Below, piece after piece: positions 42,788 to 50,539 of a DNA stretch of 64,000 bases. This stretch comes from Rhizorhabdus wittichii RW1 (GTDB lineage: Bacteria; Pseudomonadota; Alphaproteobacteria; Sphingomonadales; Sphingomonadaceae): positions 2,418,001 to 2,482,000 of the forward strand of contig CP000699.1 of the NCBI GenBank assembly GCA_000016765.1, given 5' to 3'. The notes beneath the pieces were generated by a model, which did not search any database, was not told the origin of the DNA, and saw nothing but the letters and a program-made list of their open reading frames with translations. The stretch's first letter is position 1, and each line of letters begins with the position of its first letter. The translations under genes were made by a program, and so were the position numbers.

Positions 42788-43243
42788 TCAGAACGGTACG
42801 TCGTCGTCGAGATCGCCGCCAAACGCGTCCGTTTCGCGCGATTTCTGCTGCTGGCCGCCATCGCCGCCGCGATCGTCGCGATGATCGCCCTGGGCGCCAT
42901 CGAGGAGCACGAGCTGAGCCTGATAGCCTTGCAACACGATCTCGGTGGTGTAGCGCTCGACGCCCTGCTGGTCGGTCCATTTGCGGGTGCGGAGCTGGCC
43001 TTCGAGATAGACCTTGCTCCCCTTGCGCAAATAACTCTCGGCGATGGTCGCCAACCCCTCATTATGGATCGCGACCTGATGCCATTCGGTGCGGTCGCGC
43101 CGCTCGCCGGTCGACCGGTCCTTCCATTGTTCGGAGGTGGCGACGCGCAGGCCTACGACCTTGCCGCCATTCTGGAAGGATCGGCTTTCCGGATCGCGGC
43201 CGAGGTGACCGACGATGATAACCTTGTTGACGCTACCGGCCAT
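42788..43243 (-). CDS. ssb: Single-stranded DNA-binding protein
   Basis: 151 residues. OB-fold blocks: [19 protein letters not shown], '[37 protein letters not shown]', then '[22 protein letters not shown]'. A short Gly/Asp/Gln linker ends in DDDVPF, the acidic tip used to recruit partner proteins. It works with the adjacent primase-helicase in phage replication. AAGGA lies 8 bases upstream of the start. Confidence 0.95.
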   Translation of the reverse strand: MAGSVNKVIIVGHLGRDPESRSFQNGGKVVGLRVATSEQWKDRSTGERRDRTEWHQVAIHNEGLATIAESYLRKGSKVYLEGQLRTRKWTDQQGVERYTTEIVLQGYQAQLVLLDGAQGDHRDDRGGDGGQQQKSRETDAFGGDLDDDVPF

Positions 43244-43255
43244 GGCGGCTTCCTT

Positions 43256-44122
43256 TCACAGCAGTTGACCAGGCCCGAGCCGATCGGCCGCGAGCGGATT
43301 GATCCAGAGGACTTCGGTTCGCGGCGAATTTCGGTGCGCCCGCGCCGCGCGCTCCACCCGGCGCCAGCCCTGCAGGCGCTGGTCGTACAGCCCGGCCGGA
43401 TAGCCCGAGATCACTATCATCGCCCGCGACGCGCAGGCGGCGTCCAGCAGCTCGACATGATCGTCCACGGTCAGTTCGTGGGCATAGGTATGGTATTTCT
43501 CGCCCGGCCGGCGCGACTTGGTCGAGCGTGTCTCGGGGACATAAGGCGGGTCGAGGTAGATCAGCGCCTTCGGATCGTCATAGACAGCGATCAGCTCCAG
43601 CGCCGGCCGGCAGTCGATGGAGACGCCCCGGAGCCGGTCGACGATCGCGGCCAGCGCGCCCGGCAGGTCTGCCCATTCCCCCGCGACATTCGTCGTGCCG
43701 CTGATGCCGTCCGATCGAAAGCCGGACGGACGATCGATCCGCGCGCCGCCGGTGCCGTGCCCCATATGCGACCGCACGATCATGCGCCGCGCGCGCTCGA
43801 CGACATCCTCGCACGGCTCGTAAGCCAGCAGATAATCCGCCCGCGCATAGGGGGTCAGCCGAACGGCCTCGATCAGTGCCTCGGCCGCATCGCTGCGCAG
43901 CACCCGGAACAGGTTCACCAACTCGCCGTCGAGATCGTTGTAGATCTCGTTATAGGCGCGCGGCTTCTGCAACAGCACCGATGCCGCGCCGCCGAACGGC
44001 TCGACATAGATGCGGTGCGGCGGGAAATGCTCGATGATCCAGGGAGCGAGGCGGAACTTACCGCCCAGCCAGCGCAGCAGCGGCCGGGGCACCGCCGGCG
44101 GGATCGATGCATGCGCGTTCAC
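43256..44122 (-). CDS. DNA adenine methylase (Dam/D12 class)
   Basis: 288 residues. 'PLLRWLGGKFRLAPWIIEHFP' is the SAM-binding opening; 'YVEPFGGAASVLLQKP' and 'EIYNDLDGELVNLFRVLR' are D12 blocks. 'LIYLDPPYVPETR' (about 185) is the catalytic DPPY. This N6-adenine methylase probably marks phage DNA against host nucleases or changes promoter binding. No partner nuclease gene is nearby. Target site not predictable by eye. Confidence 0.92.
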   Translation of the reverse strand: MNAHASIPPAVPRPLLRWLGGKFRLAPWIIEHFPPHRIYVEPFGGAASVLLQKPRAYNEIYNDLDGELVNLFRVLRSDAAEALIEAVRLTPYARADYLLAYEPCEDVVERARRMIVRSHMGHGTGGARIDRPSGFRSDGISGTTNVAGEWADLPGALAAIVDRLRGVSIDCRPALELIAVYDDPKALIYLDPPYVPETRSTKSRRPGEKYHTYAHELTVDDHVELLDAACASRAMIVISGYPAGLYDQRLQGWRRVERAARAHRNSPRTEVLWINPLAADRLGPGQLL

Positions 44123-44427
44123 GATCGAGCCCCCAACTTCTGGAAATCAAGCCAGCGCCGATCTCCGACGCTCCCGACATAGATCGCCACGCGCGCGAAA
44201 TCCGGCATGGCCCATCCTCGCGCCATCAGGGCGATACGAATGCGTTGCCGGCTTTCGGGTAGGAGCAGATCGGCGGCTTTGACCTCGCCCATATGGTGTC
44301 GGCACAGTTCCAGGCCGATGGCCATTTGCATGGCCTGCTGCATCGTGCCGCCCAGCGGCGGAACCAGCAGGACCGGGTAATAGATGCCGGCCGAGGCGCA
44401 GCCTTCGCGATGGCACGGCTTAGCCAT
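44119..44427 (-). CDS. Hypothetical early protein with Cys/His motif
   Basis: 102 residues from ATG 44427, overlapping the methylase start by 4 bases. 'MAKPCHREGCASAG' and 'LELCRHHMGEVKAADLL' could form a small zinc site (C-x4-C ... C-x-HH). The rest ends 'VAIYVGSVGDRRWLDFQKL'. Not recognised; likely a small nucleic-acid-related phage protein. Confidence 0.55.
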   Translation of the reverse strand: MAKPCHREGCASAGIYYPVLLVPPLGGTMQQAMQMAIGLELCRHHMGEVKAADLLLPESRQRIRIALMARGWAMPDFARVAIYVGSVGDRRWLDFQKLGARS

Positions 44428-44725
44428 GACCACCCCCGAACAGATCGGCGGCCGCGCCCTGCGGCGGATGATTCGCCGCGATCCAGTCGCGCGCCTCGCG
44501 GGCGGCCGTGACATATTCGGCCGAGGGCGTTTTCGCGATTTCCTGCCCAGGACGGAATGTCCGCCAGATGCGGTTCCGGATGTCGGCGGGCAGCATGTAC
44601 CAATGCTTGCGACACCCCCACATGGCGGGTGGAACCTTCGCCGCGCAGCCGGTCCAATGGCAATGATGGTTGCCGGCGCCCAGCGGCGCTTGCCCGCGCA
44701 CATAATCGGCCTTGTGCTCGCTCAT
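44420..44725 (-). CDS. Phage protein with zinc-finger-like block
   Basis: 101 residues. 'HHCHWTGCAAKVPPAMWGCRKHWYMLPADIRNRIWRTFRPGQE' is a widespread phage block in which C-x4-C and C-x2-H look like a zinc finger. 'PSAEYVTAAREARDWIAAN' follows. Its role is unknown. Overlaps both neighbours by a few bases. Confidence 0.65.
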   Translation of the reverse strand: MSEHKADYVRGQAPLGAGNHHCHWTGCAAKVPPAMWGCRKHWYMLPADIRNRIWRTFRPGQEIAKTPSAEYVTAAREARDWIAANHPPQGAAADLFGGGHG

Positions 44726-44958
44726 GCCAACTCCTTCAGGATCGCCACCGCCTCACGGCCATGGTCGGTGATCGCCCATTCGCGATATTTGGAAGGACTG
44801 CCCGAGGGGCGGACCAACGGCCGACACGTTGCGAAGCCGGCGCGCTGCAAGAGGCGCAGGGTGCCGTTGCCCGCCCGTGCCTCGACCGGCCGGCGCTGGA
44901 GCTGGATCAACTGGCCGACCGCCGTCGAGGTCAGCCCGAAGGGGACCTGATCAGCCAT
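44722..44958 (-). CDS. Small winged-helix-like early protein
   Basis: 78 residues from ATG 44958. 'GNGTLRLLQRAGFATCRPLVRPSG' and 'YREWAITDHGREAVAILKEL' show the wing-and-helix pattern ('W-ITD-GR-A') of small phage winged helices. It may bind DNA. A longer frame upstream overlaps another gene and is not needed. Confidence 0.5.
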   Translation of the reverse strand: MADQVPFGLTSTAVGQLIQLQRRPVEARAGNGTLRLLQRAGFATCRPLVRPSGSPSKYREWAITDHGREAVAILKELA

Positions 44959-45178
44959 GCCCCACCACCTCGGAGGCCGGCGCATCGGGCAGATGCATTT
45001 CCGCGCGCAGCTCGTCCGCGAAGCCCGCGAAATAGCGCCGCAGTTGCCGGGCCGCCCGTTCGTCGATCACGTCGTTGCCGCCGGCTTCGGCCAGCACCTC
45101 GAACCGTTTCGACCAGGCTTCCGCCATGCGGGCGCATGCCTCGCGCTCGGCCTTCACCGCCGCCGCGATATCGTTCAT
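44951..45178 (-). CDS. Hypothetical early helical protein
   Basis: 75 residues from ATG 45178: 'AAAVKAEREACARMAEAWSKRFEVL' then 'DERAARQLRRYFAGFADELRAEM', two long amphipathic helices. Similar short proteins occur in the left arm of lambdoid phages, but the function is unknown. Coupled to neighbours by overlaps. Confidence 0.5.
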   Translation of the reverse strand: MNDIAAAVKAEREACARMAEAWSKRFEVLAEAGGNDVIDERAARQLRRYFAGFADELRAEMHLPDAPASEVVGHG

Positions 45179-45546
45179 ATCGTCCCCCGACTGCTGAAAC
45201 CGGCCGCTTCGCCGAACTGGCGTGACTTCCACTCCCCGGCCCAGCGCTGGCCGAGGCCGACCGGAACGCCCAGGCTGGCCGCGATATCGACGGTCAGGGC
45301 GGTGCCGAGATGATCGAGCCGCGCTTCGAACGCTTCGCGCCGATCGGCGAACGGCTCGACCGCCGCCGCGAAGCACCCGCCGCAGCGATGGATATGCTCG
45401 CCGTCCAGCACGTCGAACTTCCAGCCCTTGGGCAGGAAGGCCGCCGTCAACGCCCCGGTGCGTCGATTGCGCGTCTCAACGGCTTCATCGACCGCGCCGC
45501 AGCCGTCGCACTGCACCTTGCAGCTATGTCCATCCGCGAAGATCAC
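45175..45546 (-). CDS. Zinc-ribbon phage protein
   Basis: 123 residues, GTG start overlapping the upstream TGA (GTGA). Cysteine pairs CDGC (about 15) and CGGC (about 54) suggest a zinc ribbon; 'FLPKGWKFDVLDGEHIHRCGG' lies between. The rest is helical. It may bind nucleic acid. Not recognised. Confidence 0.55.
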   Translation of the reverse strand: MIFADGHSCKVQCDGCGAVDEAVETRNRRTGALTAAFLPKGWKFDVLDGEHIHRCGGCFAAAVEPFADRREAFEARLDHLGTALTVDIAASLGVPVGLGQRWAGEWKSRQFGEAAGFSSRGTI

Positions 45547-46208
45547 GCCGCCAGTCTCCCAGGCTGAAGGATGAAGTCGCCCCACTGCTCGGCCATTGCT
45601 GCCGCGATGCCGGGGAAGAAACGCGAGCGCTCGCGCTGCCGATCGCGGCTGCCGGGCATCCGGTGGATGCGCGACCAGGCCCGCCATTCGTCCGAGCCGC
45701 GTACCGGCGGCTCCAGAACATCGGTGGCGAACAGCGGCGGCAGGCGGCGCAGCCAGAGGCCGACGCCCTTGAACGTCGGCTCCCCGAACCACCAGGGCTG
45801 CACGACTTGCGCCGGGTGCCGATAGTCGCGGATACGGGCCTGGGCATGGCGGTGCATTCGCGGGTTCTCGATCGCCACATAGGGCGCCGGGGCGTTCCAG
45901 AGCGTCGAGAACAGCTCGGCCGCCTCTTCCAGCTCGGCCCACATGTCGGGCAGGGTCCGCCCCGGCGGCGCGGTGTGCAGCCAGCGCAGGCCGCTCTTGC
46001 ACAGCCGGGTGCAGGGCGGGTGCGCGACGATGATCAATTCCCAGCCATCATCCAGGATGTCGCGGACATCGCCCCGGATATGGCGGTTACTGCCCCGTTC
46101 GTCGGGCAGGATGTCGCAGCTCCAGGCATCGAACCCGCGCGCCAGAAAGGCGTCGCGGACCGTGCCCGAGAACTCGCAGGCGATCAGAACGCGGGGACCG
46201 CCGGTCAC
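45543..46208 (-). CDS. Cytosine-methylase-like protein, minimal
   Basis: 221 residues from GTG 46208 (GTGA overlap). 'RVLIACEFSGTVRDAFLARG' is the SAM-binding FxG-type block. 'GFDAWSCDILPDERGSNRHI' follows, then 'IIVAHPPCTRLC' with the catalytic PC motif (IV), and 'VAIENPRMHR' with the ENP motif (VI). The target-recognition domain and motifs IX-X are missing. It is either a stripped 5-cytosine methylase relative or an enzyme acting on a different base or nucleotide. Common in phage early regions. Confidence 0.65.
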   Translation of the reverse strand: MTGGPRVLIACEFSGTVRDAFLARGFDAWSCDILPDERGSNRHIRGDVRDILDDGWELIIVAHPPCTRLCKSGLRWLHTAPPGRTLPDMWAELEEAAELFSTLWNAPAPYVAIENPRMHRHAQARIRDYRHPAQVVQPWWFGEPTFKGVGLWLRRLPPLFATDVLEPPVRGSDEWRAWSRIHRMPGSRDRQRERSRFFPGIAAAMAEQWGDFILQPGRLAA

Positions 46209-46525
46209 GCCATCCCCTCCGCCGCTTCGCGCACCCGCCGGCCGCGATCGGTGATGACGTGGAGCGCCGCCTTGCCCCAGCCGTCGGTGCCATCCTTCAC
46301 CGCGTTGATCAGCCGCTCGGCCTTGAGCCGGGCGAGCGTCGGCCATTGGAACCCGGTGTGTTCGGGGATGAAGGGCCGGTCGAGCGGGATGCCCCGGAGC
46401 GCCCTAAGCTGGCCGGGGGTCAGCGTCGCGGCAACGATCGCATATCGGGTCGGATGCGCCGTCATGCCGCGCCGCCATTGGAAAACGACGCGCGGCAGCG
46501 GCGAGGAGACGAAATAGTCGGACAT
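46205..46525 (-). CDS. Hypothetical early protein, winged-helix-like
   Basis: 106 residues. 'TPGQLRALRGIPLDRPFIPEHTGFQWPTLARLKAERLINAV' then 'KAALHVITDRGRRVREAA', again a 'TD-GR' helix-wing ending like the 44722-44958 gene. Probable small DNA-binding protein. The partner gene downstream overlaps by 4 bases. Confidence 0.5.
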   Translation of the reverse strand: MSDYFVSSPLPRVVFQWRRGMTAHPTRYAIVAATLTPGQLRALRGIPLDRPFIPEHTGFQWPTLARLKAERLINAVKDGTDGWGKAALHVITDRGRRVREAAEGMA

Positions 46526-46646
46526 GCGAAGGCTCCCAGATGTGGAGCCGTCTCAGCTGCCGTCGATCCGCCGTCGTCTCTACGGACGCCAGTTGTCGGA
46601 ACGCGCTCGAACAACGCGCTGCCGCGCCCGGCCGATCCCCGAACCC

Positions 46647-47228
46647 TCACCGCTTCACCCCCACCTTCACGAAGGTCCGATCGCCGGTCGCCACGATCTC
46701 GATCTCGCGGCCCGGCCACCAATCGCTGGCCCGGTTCGCGATCTCGCCATCCTTCACCAGCAGCTTGAGCAGGTAACTGGCCCGGTCCCCGCCGCTCAGG
46801 CCGGCCTTGATCGCGAGCACCTTGTTGGTCGAACAGGGCTGGCCGGCCCGCGCCTCGGCGCGCAGCACCTTGAGCAGCCGGGCCTTGTCATCGGCGCTGC
46901 CGGCGACGGCGCGCGCGATCCGGAACGGCTTCGGCGGCGGGCTGTACGGCGTATCGAGCCGGCGCATCACATAATGGCCGCTCCTGCCGTCGAAGAAGGC
47001 GAACACGATCCTGCGCGCGTCGAGGTCGCGCGCCGCCTCGGCCGGCTTCGACCAGCCCGGCAGGCTCCCCTCGGCATAGGCCAGTTCCCGCCCCGCCTCG
47101 GCCGCCTTCACCCAGGCGACGATATCGGCGACGGCCATTGCCGCACCGGTCCCGCCGATGCGGACCGGCTGCATGGCGCCGATCTCGCGCGATCGTGTGC
47201 TGGGGGAAGGGGCCGGGGCGAGGCTCAC
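46647..47228 (-). CDS. Hypothetical early protein
   Basis: 193 residues, GTG start overlapping the previous stop by 4 bases. Mixed alpha/beta ('RIVFAFFDGRSGHYVMRRLD' near 72; 'KVLAIKAGLSGGDRASYLLKLLVKDGEIANR' near 130, helix-turn-helix-like). Not recognised. Sits mid-way in the early left operon, with 121 gene-free bases below it that show no clear signal. Confidence 0.55.
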   Translation of the reverse strand: MSLAPAPSPSTRSREIGAMQPVRIGGTGAAMAVADIVAWVKAAEAGRELAYAEGSLPGWSKPAEAARDLDARRIVFAFFDGRSGHYVMRRLDTPYSPPPKPFRIARAVAGSADDKARLLKVLRAEARAGQPCSTNKVLAIKAGLSGGDRASYLLKLLVKDGEIANRASDWWPGREIEIVATGDRTFVKVGVKR

Positions 47229-47821
47229 CAGGGCGCACCTTCCCCGGCCAGCTCCACCACGGCGCCGAGCGCATCGGCCAACGCCGTCAACGCCGCCTCG
47301 GCCGCGCCGCGATCCATCGCCCAGGACACGCCCAGGCCGGTCAGGATATAGCGATCCTCGCCATCGCCCCGGATCACGCGGAACAGCCGGCCGGGCGCTG
47401 TTTCACCAAGCCTGCCGTGAACGAAAGGCATGGGCGACGACGGAGTCGGGGGGGCAATTCTAGCCCCGTCGTCGCCTTCCGCCGCCGGTCCGCCGTGGGG
47501 GACGGAAACGGCCGCGGAATAGGGGCGCGTCCAGTCGTGCAGACCGATCTCGCCCCCGGTGATCTCATGCAGCAATCGGCCCGTCTCGGGGCTCAGCGCG
47601 ATACGATCGCCCAGCACGTCGGCGATGGAGATGCCGGCCGCCTCGACCGCTCCGACCCGCGCCGGCTCGGCCAGCAACCAGGCCGCCAGCTTGACCACGG
47701 CTGCGGTCGGGTCCGCGTCGGGATCGCGCGGACCCCATATGTTGCGCACCCAATGGACGAGTTGCAGGCCGCTCGCCTGTTGCTCGATCAGGTAGATCGG
47801 AATGTGGAAACCCCCCGCCAT
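47225..47821 (-). CDS. Hypothetical early protein
   Basis: 198 residues, ATG 47821. N-terminal 'FHIPIYLIEQQASGLQLVHWVRNIW' then Ala-rich helices, a Pro/Ser loop near 120, and 'RLFRVIRGDGEDRYILTGLGVSW' near 145. No recognised domain. Overlaps the next gene by 4 bases. Confidence 0.5.
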   Translation of the reverse strand: MAGGFHIPIYLIEQQASGLQLVHWVRNIWGPRDPDADPTAAVVKLAAWLLAEPARVGAVEAAGISIADVLGDRIALSPETGRLLHEITGGEIGLHDWTRPYSAAVSVPHGGPAAEGDDGARIAPPTPSSPMPFVHGRLGETAPGRLFRVIRGDGEDRYILTGLGVSWAMDRGAAEAALTALADALGAVVELAGEGAPW

Positions 47822-47824
47822 AGA

Positions 47825-48322
47825 TCAGCCCTCCGCCTCGATCCGTTCCAGCAGAGCGCGCAGCTCCGCCGCCTTGGTCACCAGCTCGTCCGCCTCGGCG
47901 ACCAGCGCCCGCCGCCGCACGTCACGGGCGGTCAGCCCGCCCGCCGCCAGCGCGGCCAGCATGCCGCCCGACACGTCCGAAAATTCCTTGGTCAGCTCGG
48001 CTAGCCGCAAATGGGCTTCCGCCGCATCGGGCACCGCCGCCGGCATCGCGACGAACGCGCCACCGGCCCGCGCGCACAACGCTCGCGTGACGTGCGGCCA
48101 GCCGGGCTTGCCGACCGTCACCGCCTCCAGGTCCATCGCCGTGTCGATCGACATGAAGGCATCGACATTGGGCAGCGCATAGTCGCTGAACGACTGCTGG
48201 CGCTTGATCCGCCGGCTATACTCGGCTGCGCGCTCCTGCCCGCCGACCGCCTCGATCAGTTCGCCGGTCGCCACCTTGAGCGACTGGCGGCGCGGTTCAT
48301 GCTGGACGACGCGATCAGCCAT
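47825..48322 (-). CDS. Phage regulatory protein, CII-like
   Basis: 165 residues from ATG 48322. 'SLKVATGELIEAVGGQERAAEYSRRI' and 'PNVDAFMSIDTAMDLEAVTVG' follow the pattern of P2/CP76-type phage regulators, in which a helix-turn-helix is followed by a 'MP-D----LE' block. 'PHVTRALCARAGGAFV' continues that pattern. It is the third gene after PL, a usual place for a lysis/lysogeny regulator. DNA binding is inferred. Confidence 0.55.
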   Translation of the reverse strand: MADRVVQHEPRRQSLKVATGELIEAVGGQERAAEYSRRIKRQQSFSDYALPNVDAFMSIDTAMDLEAVTVGKPGWPHVTRALCARAGGAFVAMPAAVPDAAEAHLRLAELTKEFSDVSGGMLAALAAGGLTARDVRRRALVAEADELVTKAAELRALLERIEAEG

Positions 48323-48596
48323 GCCGTCCGCCCTCCGCTGGCCGAGGGGCGGTAAACCCGGCCGACTTACCGCTGGCGGTCGCGATCGTTTCGGGCTCAA
48401 CCGTGGCGGCATGGACCAGCGACGACCCATCGTCCCCGGCATCGGCGGGGCCATAGCCCGCCCATTCGCCGCGCACGTCGAAGAAGCGGCCGATCGCTTC
48501 GGCCAGGCTGTCGCCCAGCAGCAGCGCGGCGTAGAACAGCAGCCCACCGGCAACCACCGCGAGGCCGCCGGCCGTGAGATATCCAGCCGAGATCAT
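48315..48596 (-). CDS. Small membrane protein, early left operon
   Basis: 93 residues with one N-terminal membrane segment (YLTAGGLAVVAGGLLFYAALLLG) and a polar tail. Overlaps both neighbours (ATGA at the start). Early membrane proteins in temperate phages may exclude other phages; here the role is unknown. Confidence 0.5.
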   Translation of the reverse strand: MISAGYLTAGGLAVVAGGLLFYAALLLGDSLAEAIGRFFDVRGEWAGYGPADAGDDGSSLVHAATVEPETIATASGKSAGFTAPRPAEGGRHG

Positions 48597-48874
48597 GCGA
48601 TCGCCATTTCGAACTGCTCGACCGGCTCATGCGGCGGCAGAGCGTTCAGGATCGCCGAAGCCTCGTCCGGTATCGTCTGCCCCGGCCAATTGGCGGCATC
48701 CCGGAAGTGGCCAATGAACCGTTCAAATGTGGCGACCGTCAGGCCGCCCCGATCAGCGAGGCGAGCGAAGAATTTGCTATCCTTCACCACCAACGTGCCA
48801 AGGCTCGAAAGCTGACGACCATGAGCGGCGCACCAGACATTCGCGAGCGCGATCAGGCTTTCCTTCAGGGTCAA
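48593..48874 (-). CDS. First gene of the early left operon, regulator-like
   Basis: 93 residues. 'LIALANVWCAAHGRQLSSLGTLVVKDSKFFARLADRGGLTVATFERFIGHFRD' is a pattern found in alphaproteobacterial phages just beside CI; 'SLG-LV--D--FF-RL--G-----T-ER' looks like a small DNA-binding or Cro-like helix set. It starts 27 bases after the -10 of PL. A Cro role is possible but unproven. Confidence 0.6.
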   Translation of the reverse strand: MTLKESLIALANVWCAAHGRQLSSLGTLVVKDSKFFARLADRGGLTVATFERFIGHFRDAANWPGQTIPDEASAILNALPPHEPVEQFEMAIA

Positions 48875-48900
48875 ACCAGCCTCCAGAGCGAAGGCGGCGA

Positions 48901-48942
48901 GATATCCGGGAAAAATCCCAATGCGTCAATGGGAAAAATCCC
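48901..48942 (-). promoter_or_regulatory. PL promoter with two CI operators
   Basis: On the minus strand TTGACG (48929-48924), a 17-base spacer and GATATC (48906-48901). Operator GGGAAAAATCCC at 48908-48919 fills the spacer; a second, identical one at 48931-48942 abuts the -35. Repressor bound here would block the early left operon. Confidence 0.75.
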
Positions 48943-48964
48943 AAGTGCAAAAAGGCTCCATATT

Positions 48965-48980
48965 GGGGATAATTCCCCAA
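48965..48980 (+). promoter_or_regulatory. Repressor promoter -10 and autoregulatory operator
   Basis: GGGATAATTCCC (48966-48977) is a third copy of the operator type. It contains GATAAT (48968-48973), a good -10, seven bases before the repressor ATG (48980). The transcript would begin at or next to the ATG and have no leader. A clear -35 is not seen, so the promoter may need help from CI at upstream sites. Confidence 0.6.
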
Positions 48981-49732
48981 TGGCAAAGAAGCCCGAAGAT
49001 CGGATGGCGATACTCGCCCGGATTGATCAGTTGATCGCTGAGCGAGGCACCACCGAATTTGCCGTGTCCACCGCTGTCGGCAGGAAGGACTTGATCCGCG
49101 ACCTGCGCCGCAAGGGGACGATCGGGCCGGACGGGATCAGGCTGCTGGCCGACTATTTCGGCGTGTCCGTGGACTGGCTGCGATACGAGGAGGGGCCGGT
49201 TTCGGTGCCGACAACACCAGGCCCTCCACACAAGGAAGCCTATCCCGATTTTCAGAGGCATTATGAGCGGCCACAGGACGAGCCGCCGACTGTACCGGTA
49301 TGGGGGTCTGGATTGGGGGCGACTGTTGAGGTGGATGCCGATGGCGTCCTGGTGTCTGTGGAAACGCTGCTGATCTTCCCGAATGAGGCTGTCGATCAAC
49401 TCCGCCGCCCTTTTCGCCTGATCGGCCGGCCGGGCATCTATGCCTTCTATTTCGAGGGCGACAGCATGGAGCCCAAATATTCTCCCGGAGAGCCCGCCTT
49501 CGTCGACGGGAACAAGCCGCCGGTCGTGATGGATTATGTGCTAGTCCAGCTCCGCAGGCCGGAAGGGGATGACGAAACAATCCATACGGTTCTGGCAAAG
49601 CGCTTGGTGAAGAGAACCGCTGCCTATGTCGAGCTGGAGCAGTTCAATCCGCCAATGCGCTTCAAGGTGCCTCGTGAACAGATTGCCCGCATGCACAAAA
49701 TCTTGCAGTCGAGCGACATCTATTCGGTCTGA
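48980..49732 (+). CDS. CI-like repressor, S24 family
   Basis: 250 residues. N-terminal helix-turn-helix (AILARIDQLIAERGTTEFAVS ... LLADYFGVSVDWLRY, about 10-70), a linker, and a LexA/S24 domain with catalytic S162 in EGDSMEP and K207 in LAKRLVK. A classic Ala-Gly cleavage bond is not obvious in the linker (VWGSGLG near 110), so self-cleavage is likely but not certain. It should keep the prophage silent by binding the five GGGA-N4-TCCC sites and be released by DNA damage. Confidence 0.88.
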   Translation: MAKKPEDRMAILARIDQLIAERGTTEFAVSTAVGRKDLIRDLRRKGTIGPDGIRLLADYFGVSVDWLRYEEGPVSVPTTPGPPHKEAYPDFQRHYERPQDEPPTVPVWGSGLGATVEVDADGVLVSVETLLIFPNEAVDQLRRPFRLIGRPGIYAFYFEGDSMEPKYSPGEPAFVDGNKPPVVMDYVLVQLRRPEGDDETIHTVLAKRLVKRTAAYVELEQFNPPMRFKVPREQIARMHKILQSSDIYSV

Positions 49733-50101
49733 TTACTTCCAAGTCCGATAGACTGTCAGGGTCCGAGGCTCGCGGCAATGGATGTGCAAGCTCTTCAGCT
49801 TCCTGTCGAGGCCGAAGCGCCCGCCGCTATCATCGGCGAAAGCCCTCAGCGGATACCCGGCCTCTTGCCGGTCGAGGTCGGCGCCATACTCGAAATCGCC
49901 ATTTAACGTCCATTCGCAATCAGACCATTTTTCACCGGTCTGATTGTCGATCCAGAGCATGAGCGGATCGGCTCGAACGCTGATCTTATCCGCTGGATCG
50001 GGCGCGCCCGGCCTACTTTCCCGCATAATCCCGCTGCACATGTAGAGCAGCAATAAGGCCGCCAAGCCCATGAAAATCTTGGTCATCTTCTGCATTGGCA
50101 C
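49733..50101 (-). CDS. Exported/membrane-anchored protein beside the repressor
   Basis: 122 residues with an N-terminal membrane helix (IFMGLAALLLLYMCSGIM). It is followed by 'NQTGEKWSDCEWTLNGDFEYGADL' and 'ADDSGGRFGLDRKLKSLHIHC', a pattern of small periplasmic-facing proteins. The sequence before the Cys is not a lipobox. It is convergent with the repressor, end to end, and lies between the PL and PR operators, so it could be expressed in the lysogen. That suggests a lysogenic conversion or exclusion gene. Confidence 0.6.
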   Translation of the reverse strand: MPMQKMTKIFMGLAALLLLYMCSGIMRESRPGAPDPADKISVRADPLMLWIDNQTGEKWSDCEWTLNGDFEYGADLDRQEAGYPLRAFADDSGGRFGLDRKLKSLHIHCREPRTLTVYRTWK

Positions 50102-50143
50102 CCCCTAGCCGGACCTTACCGACCCCAGCGTCGAAACTCATTT

Positions 50144-50185
50144 GGGATTTTTCCCATTGACTAGGGAAAAATCCCAACATATTCC
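50144..50185 (+). promoter_or_regulatory. PR promoter with two CI operators
   Basis: TTGACT (50157-50162), a 17-base spacer and TATTCC (50180-50185). Operator GGGATTTTTCCC (50144-50155) abuts the -35, and GGGAAAAATCCC (50164-50175) fills the spacer. This is the mirror of PL, 1.2 kb away. It drives the early right operon that ends in the integrase. Confidence 0.75.
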
Positions 50186-50230
50186 CAGCCTCCGTTCCCA
50201 CTTTGATCGGGACGTTTCCCGGAGGCACCG

Positions 50231-50539
50231 ATGTACGTTTCTCCCACCGACCCGCTGAACAGTGTCCACGACTGGTTCCAGGCGCGGACCTATCACGCGC
50301 CCCGGCAGCAGGATTGGACCCCCGAGGCCGACCTGTTCCTCGACTATCATCGCCACGCCGAGGCCGCCGGTATCCGGCCGAGCAAGCGCCTCAACGCCAG
50401 GGCCTTCGCGGCCGAGTTGCACGGCCTGACCCGCCGCCAGCCGCAAGCGCGCCTCGCCCAGCCGATCAACGGTGGCCCGGAACGCCACCTACCGTTCTGG
50501 CCCCGCACGCTCCGCGCCGCCCGGATGCTCGCGGCATGA
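50231..50539 (+). CDS. Hypothetical protein, first gene of early right operon
   Basis: 102 residues. A GGAGG ribosome site lies 7 bases before the ATG. 'PLNSVHDWFQARTYHAPRQQ' then 'EADLFLDYHRHAEAAGIRPSKRLNARAFAAELHGL', two helix blocks with basic residues. Possibly DNA-binding. First product made after PR is released. Not recognised. Confidence 0.55.
   Translation: MYVSPTDPLNSVHDWFQARTYHAPRQQDWTPEADLFLDYHRHAEAAGIRPSKRLNARAFAAELHGLTRRQPQARLAQPINGGPERHLPFWPRTLRAARMLAA

Noticed and set aside
49733-50101. Lipoprotein call for the gene beside the repressor
   Set aside because: The residues before the cysteine (LYMC) do not form a lipobox.
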